64,000 nt of DNA from Bacillus sp. UNC41MFS5 (GTDB lineage Bacteria > Bacillota > Bacilli > Bacillales_B > DSM-18226), in NCBI RefSeq assembly GCF_000686805.1, contig NZ_JMLP01000015.1, positions 1 to 64,000 of the forward strand, written 5' to 3'. Each line of letters begins with the position of its first letter. Positions within the stretch are counted from its first letter, which is position 1. A model generated the notes under the pieces. That model searched no databases, was not told the origin of the DNA, and worked only from the letters and a program-made list of their open reading frames with translations. A program made the translations under genes and the position numbers. Below are positions 7,634 through 19,999 of the stretch, one piece after another.

Positions 7634-8809
7634 TTACGGATTTACTTTTGTGTTAAATACTTGTTTACCGTCTTTATACTCTAATACAGTTGCTGATTTA
7701 ATTGGATTGTGGTCTTTATCGATTGTAATCGTACCAGTAATCCTAGATAGATCCTTTGTTTTCTCTAATGCTTCTTTAATTTTTGCAGTATCGGTACCAC
7801 CCGCACGTTCGATCGCATCAGCTAATAGATAGACAGTATCATAGCCAAGTGCATTAAATGCATTAGGAGATTCTCCATTGAACTTTTCTTTATATGTCGT
7901 TACAAACTTTTGAATCTTTTCATCTGGATCTCCAGATGTGTAATGGTTCGTGATAAATGTGTTATTTAACGCGTCAGCTCCAGCTAACTCTACTAACTTT
8001 GGTGAATCCCAGCCATCTGCACCCATTAACGGAACAGTGATTCCTAATTCACGAGCTTGTTTTACAATTAATCCAACTTCTTCATAATATCCAGGAATAA
8101 AAATGAATTCTGGATTTTTAGCCTTAATACGCGTTAAAGTAGCACGGAAGTCTGTATCTTTCGCAACATAAGCTTCCTCAGCAACAACCTTGCCGCCTGC
8201 CTTTTCGTAAGTTTCTTTAAATGACGCTGCTAAACCTTTAGCATAATCGCTGGCACTGTCTGCAAAGATTGCCGCATTATTTAATTTCAATTCCTTCGCA
8301 GCAAAATTAGCAGCTACGATACCTTGGAATGGATCAATAAATGATGTACGGAAAACATATTCGTTTAATTTCCCATTATCCGCTACAGTTACGTTCGGGC
8401 TTGTTCCTGATGGAGTTAATAGAATTGTTTTCGTATCATTTGCGATTTGTGCTTGTGCCACAGTGTTACCACTAGTTGCAGCACCAATAATCGCTGTTAC
8501 TTTATCTTGACTTGTTAACTTAATGGCGCCGTTCGTAGCTTCAGCAGCTTCGGACTTGTTATCTACTTTAACAAGCTCGATCTTTTTGCCCTTTACTCCA
8601 CCCTTTTTGTTGATTTCATCAACTGCAATATCAATTCCGTTTTCAAGCGACTCCCCGTAAGAAGCAACTCCACCGGATAACTCTAGGTTTACACCAACTT
8701 TAATAGTTTTACTATCACTGCCTGAATTTTCCTTTGCTCCTGAACAACCTGCAAGAACTCCTGCCAATAAGGTGGAGGCCATAAACATTTTTGCCCAATT
8801 CTTTTTCAT
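7634..8809 (-). CDS. branched-chain-amino-acid-type ABC substrate-binding lipoprotein (orphan)
   Basis: A 391-residue type I periplasmic-binding protein of the LivK family. The N-terminal lipoprotein signal ends in LAGVLAGC (Cys near residue 22), followed by a Ser/Gly-rich linker and KTIKVGVNLELSGGVASYGES, the usual opening of this family. It would be anchored outside the membrane and bind an amino acid or amide-like ligand. No permease or ATPase genes flank it, so it must use components encoded elsewhere or act as a sensor. Its own terminator follows. Confidence 0.85.
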   Translation of the reverse strand: MKKNWAKMFMASTLLAGVLAGCSGAKENSGSDSKTIKVGVNLELSGGVASYGESLENGIDIAVDEINKKGGVKGKKIELVKVDNKSEAAEATNGAIKLTSQDKVTAIIGAATSGNTVAQAQIANDTKTILLTPSGTSPNVTVADNGKLNEYVFRTSFIDPFQGIVAANFAAKELKLNNAAIFADSASDYAKGLAASFKETYEKAGGKVVAEEAYVAKDTDFRATLTRIKAKNPEFIFIPGYYEEVGLIVKQARELGITVPLMGADGWDSPKLVELAGADALNNTFITNHYTSGDPDEKIQKFVTTYKEKFNGESPNAFNALGYDTVYLLADAIERAGGTDTAKIKEALEKTKDLSRITGTITIDKDHNPIKSATVLEYKDGKQVFNTKVNP

Positions 8810-9256
8810 AATAAGGACCCCTTTTTTTCTATTTTTTCTGACAACTCACATCATAGATTGCTAGATTTTCTAACATGAATACCGATGTGATTGTCTAGGT
8901 GATTTAATAAATATTATTGTAGTACAACTTTACTCATTCGTCTAGTATATTATTCTATTTATTTAAATATTTCTGAAACTTATGATTTATCAGTAAAAAT
9001 GATAACGCTTCCATGGTTGATATGATGAAATTCTTAAGTAAATCCCCTTTTTTAATTTTTGTAGAAGTTATTTTATAAAAGAAATAGAATAACCCCCAGT
9101 AATTTCCTCAAAAAACATTTTTTAACCTGAAAATTATTTAATTTAAACGAGACGCCACCAATCACAATTTCTTTACATTCATTTAACATTAAATTAAGAA
9201 AAAATCTTATCATTTCCATATACAATTAAGTAAACTAAAGTATTGGGAGGGATTGG
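8810..9256. other. intergenic region, no gene seen
   Basis: 447 bp of AT-rich DNA between divergent genes. It must hold the promoters of the LivK-like gene (minus) and of the short ORF at 9257 (plus), but no convincing -35/-10 pair, riboswitch or repeat is visible. A CodY-like AGATTTTCTAACAT at about 8862 matches the CodY box poorly and is not claimed. Confidence 0.5.
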
Positions 9257-9469
9257 ATGGAGATTTTCGTATCTGGTGCAGGATATAAAGGACCTGTTAA
9301 ATGTACGTGTTTAGCTGAACTAGGGCACATGGTAACAAGTATAGGTAAGGGAATCATCGAGTACGATACACTACTTTGGAAAACTAACATGATTCCAGAA
9401 TGCACCAGCAATCTTATCCAACAATATATCGAGAGAAGAAAACCTCCAAACCCAAAAGTAAAGGTATAA
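9257..9469 (+). pseudogene. short ORF resembling the N-terminus of a UDP-sugar dehydrogenase
   Basis: Encodes 70 residues. The first 30 (VSGAGYKGPVKCTCLAELGH, then VTSI) resemble the Rossmann opening of UDP-glucose 6-dehydrogenases (IGAGYVGLV...CLAELGHxVTxID). The rest (IIEYDTLLWK onward) only faintly recalls the YEPGL region, and there is no catalytic domain. GGGAGGGA precedes the ATG, so it could be translated. It may be a decayed remnant of a dehydrogenase that once accompanied the glycosyltransferase cluster, or a real small protein. Function unknown. Confidence 0.5.
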
Positions 9470-9487
9470 GTGGAACTAACTTAAATA

Positions 9488-9515
9488 ATTTACAGCCAAA
9501 TAATCGGTTGTAAAT
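9488..9515 (+). other. weak hairpin before the PAP2 gene
   Basis: ATTTACAGCC pairs with GGTTGTAAAT with one mismatch around an 8-nt loop. It has no clear T tract and could be a weak terminator after the short ORF or an mRNA structure ahead of the PAP2 phosphatase. Confidence 0.3.
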
Positions 9516-9544
9516 GAATAATTTATAAAGGGGAATAGGCATTT

Positions 9545-10072
9545 ATGAGAATATTACAATTGTTTTATGGCTTCGAATGCCGATTATTTCAGCAGGTTAA
9601 TCGTCATTTTGATAAAAGAGTATTAAATCTTATTTTCCGCATGGTGACACATCTTGGTGGAGCAAGATTTACGATTGCTGCAACTTTACTTCTCATCATG
9701 TTTTCGCCACGGGAGACTAGATTGATTGCCATTACCAGTGCACTTGCTTTATCCGCAAGTCACATACCTGTACATCTTGTAAAGCTGCTGTTTCCCCGAA
9801 AAAGACCCTATTTAATAATAGAAAAAACAAAGTTTCCTGAAAATCCATTACAAGATCATTCTTTTCCATCGGGGCATACCACTGCAATTTTTTCTGTTAT
9901 CATTCCATATGTATTATTCATACCTCACCTTTCCTTTATCTTGATCCCTTTAGGGCTTTGTGTAGGCGTATCTAGAATTTACTTAGGCCTTCACTATCCT
10001 TCCGATGTAATTGCCGGAGGGGTACTTGGTTCACTTACAGGGAGCCTTTGCTTCTGTTTAATGTGGCTATGA
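9545..10072 (+). CDS. PAP2-family membrane phosphatase
   Basis: 175 residues with several membrane helices. The three-part phosphatase signature is complete: KLLFPRKRP near 80-88, PSGH near 107-110 and SRIYLGLHYPSDV near 143-155. These enzymes dephosphorylate lipid phosphates such as undecaprenyl pyrophosphate or phosphatidic acid at the outer membrane face. A GGGG-containing site precedes the ATG. The glycosyltransferase start lies 24 bp downstream, suggesting an operon for a glycolipid or cell-surface glycan. Confidence 0.88.
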   Translation: MRILQLFYGFECRLFQQVNRHFDKRVLNLIFRMVTHLGGARFTIAATLLLIMFSPRETRLIAITSALALSASHIPVHLVKLLFPRKRPYLIIEKTKFPENPLQDHSFPSGHTTAIFSVIIPYVLFIPHLSFILIPLGLCVGVSRIYLGLHYPSDVIAGGVLGSLTGSLCFCLMWL

Positions 10073-10095
10073 GGATTACGATTAGGAGGGATATT

Positions 10096-11241
10096 ATGAA
10101 AATTGCCATTTTCACAGATACCTTTCATCCGGATATCAACGGGGTTGCTAGGACACTTAAACGGTTAACTAATTATTTTGAGGATCAGGACATTGCCTTT
10201 AAGATTTTTGCACCTGACTCTTATTCCAATGAATATCATTCTACTAATATCCATCTTTTTAAAAGCCGTTCTTTTTTCTTATATCCAGAATGTCGCTTAG
10301 CTTTTCCAAACCTTCCTCATATTAAGTCGGAATTAAAATCTTTCTCTCCCGATTTGATTCATGTTGCAACCCCATTTAATATCGGCCTTTGTGGTGTTTA
10401 TTTTGCAAAGAAATTAAACATACCGCTTGTCGGTTCCTATCACACCAATTTTGAAGATTATTTACACTATTATCACCTTCATTTTCTTTCAAAGATTCAT
10501 TGGAATTACATGCACTGGTTCCATCAAACCTGTAGAAAACTCTTCGTTCCCTCACTTGAAACTCACCTCCAATTAAAGAACCATGGATTTTCAAATTTAG
10601 AAATTTGGCCAAGAGGCGTAGATTGCCAACTGTTTCACCCTCATTATGATAAACATTCAGTTCATAACCTTTACTCTATACAAGAAAGATATCTGCTGAC
10701 ATATGTAGGCAGATTAGCTCCTGAAAAGGATATAAAGACACTAATGACAGTCGCTAAATCAATCCCAGCTGAAATAAATGAGAAATTACATTGGTTAATT
10801 GTTGGGGACGGTCCATTACGTGAGGAATTGCAAGCACAAGCAGCAGGAAATATGACCTTTACAGGATTCTTAAATGGAAAAAGTTTGGCCGAAGTTTATT
10901 CGGCTTCTGATCTATTCGTTTTCCCCTCACCCACAGAAACCTTTGGGAATGTTGTCCTTGAGTCCCTTGCCAGTGGAACACCTGTTATAGGAGCAAAAGC
11001 TGGAGGTGTTAAGAATATAATTAAAGCAGGAGTTACGGGGTATTTATGTAGACCTGGTAATGCGCAGGAATTTAGTGAGGCGATTATTAAGCTTTTGGGG
11101 AATGACGGACTACGTGAACAAATGGGAAGCGCCGGAAGGGATTACGCATTAACACAGAGATGGGATCGGATTTTTGAAGATCTTATTTGGCATTACACTA
11201 ATGTTATCGATGAACAAAACCGACAGGAATTTATCTCATGA
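10096..11241 (+). CDS. GT4-family glycosyltransferase
   Basis: About 381 residues. Opens with MKIAIFTDTFHPDINGVART, typical of GT4 diacylglycerol glucosyl/mannosyltransferases. The C-terminal nucleotide-sugar domain shows YVGRLAPEKD, a GDGP motif and FPSPTETFGNVVLESLASG (the E-x7-E retaining motif). AGGAGGG precedes the ATG at 10096; a longer frame from 10048 would overlap the PAP2 gene and lacks a site. Probably glycosylates a membrane lipid on the cytoplasmic face, paired with the PAP2 phosphatase. Exact donor and acceptor unknown. Confidence 0.88.
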   Translation: MKIAIFTDTFHPDINGVARTLKRLTNYFEDQDIAFKIFAPDSYSNEYHSTNIHLFKSRSFFLYPECRLAFPNLPHIKSELKSFSPDLIHVATPFNIGLCGVYFAKKLNIPLVGSYHTNFEDYLHYYHLHFLSKIHWNYMHWFHQTCRKLFVPSLETHLQLKNHGFSNLEIWPRGVDCQLFHPHYDKHSVHNLYSIQERYLLTYVGRLAPEKDIKTLMTVAKSIPAEINEKLHWLIVGDGPLREELQAQAAGNMTFTGFLNGKSLAEVYSASDLFVFPSPTETFGNVVLESLASGTPVIGAKAGGVKNIIKAGVTGYLCRPGNAQEFSEAIIKLLGNDGLREQMGSAGRDYALTQRWDRIFEDLIWHYTNVIDEQNRQEFIS

Positions 11242-11313
11242 GAATATCTCAAACCAAGTTCTTATTAGCCATGTAAAAAAATAAAATGGATTAAGATGTG
11301 TTAATTTAGAGTT

Positions 11314-12150
11314 TTGGGGGTGTTTCTGCTGAAAATATCACGGCTTGGGCATGCCATGTATGTTTTAAAAAGTAAAGCAGGAAAAAAGTATCTCATAGAT
11401 CCCTTTTTCGATTTAAATCCTGGCTTTCCACCGGATTTAGATACGGCTGATTTCTACCAATCGATTGATTGTGTATTTCTAACCCACGGCCATTTTGATC
11501 ATACTAGCGGACTTACGAAGTTGGTTGAGCACAAACCCGATGTTATGATTGTGGCCCAATATGAGTTAGCACTTATCCTTCTGAAGCAAGGAATGAAGAA
11601 TGTGCTTCCTATTAATCTGGGAGGTTCGGTTTCCTTTGAGGAGTTAACTGCAACGATGGTTCAGGCAAAACATACCTCTTCCTATGGAGAAACCCAAGGT
11701 CCTCCCGTCTATGCTGGTGAGGCGGCAGGTTATATTTTTGATTTTAAGGATGATTATACGGTTTACCATTCAGGTGATACGGCATTGATGTACGATATAA
11801 AATTGATTCAAGATGTGTATGAGCCTGACATTGCCATCCTGTCCTCATCGGGCCATTTTACAATGGGGCCGAAGGAAGCAGCATATGCTGTTAAAAAACT
11901 ATTGAATGTTAAATACGTCATTCCAAGCCACACCTTTCCTACAAATGAAACAGCGGCTTCTCCTGAATCACTAACTCGATTATTAAAGGCTTTTCCAGTG
12001 GTTGACTTTATGATTGATAAAGATAAGGAATTAAAAGAATTATTAAAGGATTATTCAAAAACTGCAGTGATTACACTGGCATATGGAGAGGAAAGAGAGT
12101 TCGACCACAGCCTTTGGTCTGAAGTCTTGGTTAATAAGGAATTCTCATGA
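11314..12150 (+). CDS. metallo-beta-lactamase-fold hydrolase (UPF0173/UlaG-like)
   Basis: About 273-278 residues. HGHFDHTSG near residue 61 is the HxHxDH zinc site, YHSGDTALM supplies the bridging Asp, and PSHTFP the last His. The start is unusual. No ATG lies near; TTG at 11314 and GTG at 11320 have no properly spaced ribosome site. CTG at 11329 sits 7 nt after GGGGGTG and begins LKISRLGHAMYVL, where homologues usually start. I give the longest frame and regard CTG as a real possibility. Substrate unknown. Confidence 0.82.
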   Translation: MGVFLLKISRLGHAMYVLKSKAGKKYLIDPFFDLNPGFPPDLDTADFYQSIDCVFLTHGHFDHTSGLTKLVEHKPDVMIVAQYELALILLKQGMKNVLPINLGGSVSFEELTATMVQAKHTSSYGETQGPPVYAGEAAGYIFDFKDDYTVYHSGDTALMYDIKLIQDVYEPDIAILSSSGHFTMGPKEAAYAVKKLLNVKYVIPSHTFPTNETAASPESLTRLLKAFPVVDFMIDKDKELKELLKDYSKTAVITLAYGEEREFDHSLWSEVLVNKEFS

Positions 12151-12162
12151 GCAAGTTTTGAT

Positions 12163-12182
12163 CTAATCAAACGTTTGATTAG
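12163..12182 (+). repeat. 20-bp palindrome with T tail, shared with the tcyP upstream region
   Basis: CTAATCAAACGTTTGATTAG is a perfect palindrome followed by TTTT, 12 bp after the hydrolase stop. The same TAATCAAACGTTTGATTAGTTTT string recurs at 22633. Here it could act as a weak terminator or be a protein-binding site; its core ATCAAACGTTTGAT looks like a LacI-family operator. Confidence 0.5.
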
Positions 12183-12198
12183 TTTTCCGCTTAAAAGA

Positions 12199-12245
12199 GT
12201 GTCAGGCACCGCTCGTGGACATTTGGCCACGAGTGGTGCTTTTAA
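12199..12245 (+). repeat. GGTGTCAGGCACC element, right end truncated
   Basis: Left arm GTGTCAGGCACCGCTCGTGG, centre ACATTTGG, right arm CCACGAGTGGTGC. The final CTGACACC of the other copies is replaced by TTTTAACACTT. It lies between the convergent ends of the hydrolase and the beta-galactosidase gene and can serve as a terminator with a short T run. Confidence 0.8.
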
Positions 12246-12265
12246 CACTTCCAATATTGTTTATT

Positions 12266-16886
<4,621 letters not shown>

Positions 16887-16910
16887 TTATAAAATCAGTG
16901 ATATCTAAGG

Positions 16911-16924
16911 TGTTTACGCTTTCA
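16911..16924 (-). promoter_or_regulatory. candidate catabolite-response element (cre)
   Basis: On the minus strand TGAAAGCGTAAACA matches 13 of 14 positions of the CcpA site TGWAANCGNTNWCA. It lies in the 216-bp divergent promoter region between the permease/lacZ pair and the AraC regulator, about 125 bp upstream of the permease start. This is where glucose repression of beta-galactosidase would be expected. Confidence 0.55.
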
Positions 16925-17003
16925 TTGTAGTTAGTTATTGATTAACTTTCTATATACTAGTGTTGCATCTATATGTCATTATGTTGAATCGTGAGGGTAA
17001 TGG

Positions 17004-17837
17004 ATGTTTGACTCTATTGGTATATTTCTAACAGAAGAAAAGATTGGGGAAGAGCTCTATATTTATGAATGCGGTTATGAAGATGTCAAACCGAGGGACC
17101 CGTATCAGTATGAACAAATTGATTATTATTTACTTCATTATGTCATAAGCGGTGAAGGTTTATTTTTTATAAATGGTGATGTACACAAACTTGGTGCCGG
17201 GGATTTGTTTTTGATCCCGCCACATACAGATAACAATTATTATCCGTTAATCGGGAACCCGTGGAGTTATCGCTGGATTGGATTTAAAGGAACAAAATGC
17301 GGCGAATTATTAAAGAAGTGCGGCTTTAATGGTGATAAGTTTACACTATCCTATACGAAGGGTGATTTTGTTGAAAAGCAATTTGCTGAAGTGTTTATCC
17401 ATTGTAACAAGGGAAAATTGCATGCCGGTCTAGGTCATTTATATATTCTATTAAATACATTAATCGTAGAATATGAGAGTGAGCTGAGATACTCTTTTAG
17501 CGAAGCAGAAAAATATGTGAAATGGGCGTTAGATATGATCCATAAACGATACAATCAGTCGGACTTAACCGTGGCTGCACTGGCTGAGGAAATAAATGTG
17601 GACCGGACTTATCTATTTCGTCTATTTAAAACCTATGTAAAATACAGTCCACAGCAGTACATTATTCACTATCGGATTAATAAAGCCTGTGATTTACTGC
17701 GTAAGAGCAGCTTTTCAATAAGCGAAATTAGCGAACTAACAGGATTCAACAACCCGTCCCATTTCTCAAAACTTTTTACCAAACATAAATTAATCTCTCC
17801 AGCTGCTTACCGAAAACAATTCCTTAAGAAGGTTTAA
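17004..17837 (+). CDS. AraC-family regulator with cupin sensor domain
   Basis: 277 residues. An N-terminal AraC-type cupin (YLLHYVISGEGLFFINGD, LGAGDLFLIPP) is a likely sugar-binding pocket. The two C-terminal helix-turn-helix units are present (LTVAALAEEINVDRTYLFRLFK and SISEISELTGFNNPSHFSKLF). GAGGGT precedes the ATG. It is divergent from the permease and lacZ and most likely activates them in response to a galactoside. Confidence 0.9.
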   Translation: MFDSIGIFLTEEKIGEELYIYECGYEDVKPRDPYQYEQIDYYLLHYVISGEGLFFINGDVHKLGAGDLFLIPPHTDNNYYPLIGNPWSYRWIGFKGTKCGELLKKCGFNGDKFTLSYTKGDFVEKQFAEVFIHCNKGKLHAGLGHLYILLNTLIVEYESELRYSFSEAEKYVKWALDMIHKRYNQSDLTVAALAEEINVDRTYLFRLFKTYVKYSPQQYIIHYRINKACDLLRKSSFSISEISELTGFNNPSHFSKLFTKHKLISPAAYRKQFLKKV

Positions 17838-17843
17838 TAAAGA

Positions 17844-17892
17844 GTGTCAGGCACCGCTCTTGGACATTTGTCCACGGGTGGTGCCTGACACC
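17844..17892. repeat. GGTGTCAGGCACC palindromic element
   Basis: GTGTCAGGCACC, a GCTCTTGGACATTTGTCCACGG-type centre and GGTGCCTGACACC. It starts 6 bp after the araC-type gene's stop and lies in the convergent gap with the NRDE gene, 12 bp from that gene's stop. Probable bidirectional terminator. This copy has one true mismatch in the lower stem (T opposite C). Confidence 0.82.
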
Positions 17893-17904
17893 GTATAATA
17901 TCTC

Positions 17905-18660
17905 TTATATTTCAAACTTATATTTCTGCTCACTGATGCCATCTGTAGTGAATACCCACTCCGCATATTGAATTTCTTTACTAGACATCAACAGGACTGT
18001 CGAGCTCCTCGTTCCGTAGTTTTCACTTTTGATAAACAATGGAGAAAGTCTTCTTTCCCATTCTAAAGAAACGCCTGTATTTGGAAGAAGTTCGTCTGGA
18101 GCTTGATCTTCATTCTGTAGTAGTGCCAAAAGCGTCTCTGTCATTTCCTCTGGTTTGCCCTTGATGATGTTGGACATACCAGCCTTTCCTTTTTGAACCT
18201 TTGGCCAGTCAGTATTTAATAAGTGGTTGCTGACACCATAAATTCCAGGTACAATCTTCTGCAGTTCTTGCCCTTTATTTGAAAAATAATATAGTTCATT
18301 TCCATCACCGGCCAATAAGTTATAGCCTGGGTACAGATCCTTACGTTCTCCAAGATCTTTCATATAATCCTCTACATTTCCTTTGTGTTTCAAGGCTTCG
18401 GCAACCAATTCACCCCGTGAGCGCTTTCCATCCGTTGCTTCCTTTGGGTCACGATAATTGGTCAACGCCGCAAACCGTCCCGTTGTAGTAACCCCCATCC
18501 AGGTACCCATTTTTTCTAAATCCCTGCCGGCAAGGATGTCAGGCCGGTCTTCCCAGAAATGAACTGGGGAAGTAGGACGCCCGAGGAATTCATCTCGGTT
18601 TGCTGCCACAATGAGCTTGTATATTGGATGGACTTGATAAGCAAAAAGTATTAAACACAT
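17905..18660 (-). CDS. NRDE (TANGO2-like) family protein
   Basis: About 251 residues. MCLILFAYQ followed by IVAANRDEFLGRPT is the NRDE signature of the TANGO2-like family, which has an Ntn-hydrolase-like fold with the conserved Cys at position 2. The ATG at 18660 is chosen because it places this Cys directly after Met; an upstream in-frame start at 18684 would hide it. Function is poorly defined in bacteria. It follows the DinB-like gene by 39 bp and is probably co-transcribed. Confidence 0.82.
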   Translation of the reverse strand: MCLILFAYQVHPIYKLIVAANRDEFLGRPTSPVHFWEDRPDILAGRDLEKMGTWMGVTTTGRFAALTNYRDPKEATDGKRSRGELVAEALKHKGNVEDYMKDLGERKDLYPGYNLLAGDGNELYYFSNKGQELQKIVPGIYGVSNHLLNTDWPKVQKGKAGMSNIIKGKPEEMTETLLALLQNEDQAPDELLPNTGVSLEWERRLSPLFIKSENYGTRSSTVLLMSSKEIQYAEWVFTTDGISEQKYKFEI

Positions 18661-18699
18661 CAAAAATCCCAGCCTTCTAATCAATTATCCATGGCTTCT

Positions 18700-19233
18700 T
18701 CAACCTTTACGTTTATTAAGCATTTTTTTGATCAGACGCATCTGACCTCTATGACTCAGTTCATCTTCAAACACATGGAACCATTTAAAGAAATTATTCG
18801 CATGGCGATCGTGCCAAAACGGCGTTTGTTCATATAACCATTCATCAGGAAGAGTTTTAAACATTTCGATGGTTGTATTCCGTGCTTCAGCCATTTGCTC
18901 CAAGTAATAATCAATGCTATTGCCTTTAATCGTTTCTCTCCCGAGACTTCCTAAATCTAGTGCGGGAAGTAAAATGCTTAACTCTTTCTCATTTAGATCA
19001 CGGTTTTCAATTGTTAAAACTTGATACGCCTTTTCGACCGCAGTCAAATGAGCTAACAGCATTCCAACCGAATTTGCTTCCTCATCAAATAGGAAGTCTA
19101 ACTCTTCCACTGTAAGTTCCTTTACTGCTTCAATCGTGGTGTACCTCGTATAATTCATCATCGACACCAATTTACTGAACTCCAAGCCGAAACCGTCTTT
19201 TTGATCAATTACATATAATGTATCCAAATTCAT
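18700..19233 (-). CDS. DinB-like four-helix metalloprotein
   Basis: 177 residues, DinB/YfiT-like fold. The likely metal-ligand histidines are in LLAHLTAVE near residue 62, in FKWFHVFEDELSHRGQ near 150-160, and in the preceding HDRHANN segment. Bacterial members include thiol-dependent transferases such as those using bacillithiol. No specific function can be assigned. It is the first gene of a two-gene unit with the NRDE protein. Confidence 0.75.
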   Translation of the reverse strand: MNLDTLYVIDQKDGFGLEFSKLVSMMNYTRYTTIEAVKELTVEELDFLFDEEANSVGMLLAHLTAVEKAYQVLTIENRDLNEKELSILLPALDLGSLGRETIKGNSIDYYLEQMAEARNTTIEMFKTLPDEWLYEQTPFWHDRHANNFFKWFHVFEDELSHRGQMRLIKKMLNKRKG

Positions 19234-19425
19234 GCCATTACCTCCGTATGGGAAAATAAACCACTCATTCTAATTCGCCATCTTCCTAGTAAATCCTTTT
19301 AACCTAGAGAACTCCTTTAATAGGCTGAAATTGCTAAAAAGAAAATAATCCTATTCCTGATGGTTAATCACCACTTTGGAAATGATAATAGCAATGACCG
19401 AATTCATTTGGAGGTGTTGTTTCTC

Positions 19426-19659
19426 ATGTCTGAATTAGAACCATTAGAGTATGAAACAGGGACAGCGATTCGCGAATATGACATTATTGATATAACCCAA
19501 ACTGCCTTAGGGTATGAAGTACTCCTTGATATCGAACTAGACAGCGGCTATTCCTTAGCAAGAACAAAGTTAGAAGTGACCCATGAGGACTTAGAAGGAT
19601 ATGAAACAAGCGAAATTGAAGAAGGAATTAAATATGCCTTAGGATTTTTCACTCATTAA
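19426..19659 (+). CDS. small acidic protein of unknown function
   Basis: 77 residues, strongly acidic (many Glu/Asp), no signal or membrane segment. The ATG at 19426 is preceded by GGAGGTG with 9-nt spacing; the longer frame from 19360 has no site. I do not recognise the family. The mix of short beta-strand-like (GYEVLLDIEL) and helix-like (EIEEGIKYALGFF) stretches suggests a small folded domain. Confidence 0.65.
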   Translation: MSELEPLEYETGTAIREYDIIDITQTALGYEVLLDIELDSGYSLARTKLEVTHEDLEGYETSEIEEGIKYALGFFTH

Positions 19660-19760
19660 CAAACGAATATTTCAATGGGTAATCTCGGGTGAACTGTGTT
19701 AAACTTGTTAATCTAACCAACGACGGTTGGATGTATGTACATGAGTAATGGAGTGGTTAA

Positions 19761-19919
19761 ATGAGTAGTGCAAAAGGGAAAGGCGGAACCGGTCGAGGAA
19801 CCGGCAAGAAGGGCTGGACTCGTTGGCAGGCTGGAGTCAAAAAAGCCAAAAGCGCCAAACCGTATGTCAGCAAAGGGGTAAAAAGAGCCAAAGACGCAGA
19901 AGAAAAAAACGAAAAATAG
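19761..19919 (+). CDS. small basic protein (DUF3934-like)
   Basis: 52 residues. The start MSSAKGKGGTGRGTGKKGW is followed by TRWQAG and then Lys/Ala repeats. Very basic and Gly-rich at the N-terminus with a conserved-looking KKGWxRWQ core. It resembles the short Bacillus DUF3934 proteins as I remember them. A GGAG lies 7 nt before the ATG. Possibly nucleic-acid or ribosome binding, from charge alone. A palindromic terminator element follows 11 bp after the stop. Confidence 0.6.
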   Translation: MSSAKGKGGTGRGTGKKGWTRWQAGVKKAKSAKPYVSKGVKRAKDAEEKNEK

Positions 19920-19930
19920 TAATAAAAATG

Positions 19931-19980
19931 GGTGTCAGGCACCGCTCGTGGACAAATGTCCACGGGTGGTGCCTGACACC
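19931..19980. repeat. GGTGTCAGGCACC palindromic element, full copy
   Basis: 50 bp: 13-bp arms, inner GCTCGTGG/CCACGGGT pairing with G-T wobbles, centre ACAAATGT. Plus-strand CTGTTTTTC follows. It lies in the convergent gap between the small basic protein gene (11 bp) and the dioxygenase (20 bp). Probable bidirectional terminator. Confidence 0.85.
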
Positions 19981-19999
19981 CTGTTTTTCACACTCTATT

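Noticed and set aside
8810..9256. CodY box upstream of the LivK-like gene
   Set aside because: The best segment matches the 15-bp CodY consensus at only about nine positions.
9545..11241. A teichuronic acid (tua) operon
   Set aside because: Only one glycosyltransferase and a PAP2 phosphatase are present; no polymerase, flippase or intact UDP-glucose dehydrogenase.
19757..19963. Minus-strand ORF of 68 residues over the small basic protein gene
   Set aside because: It is antisense to a gene with a better start and composition, and runs through the palindromic element.
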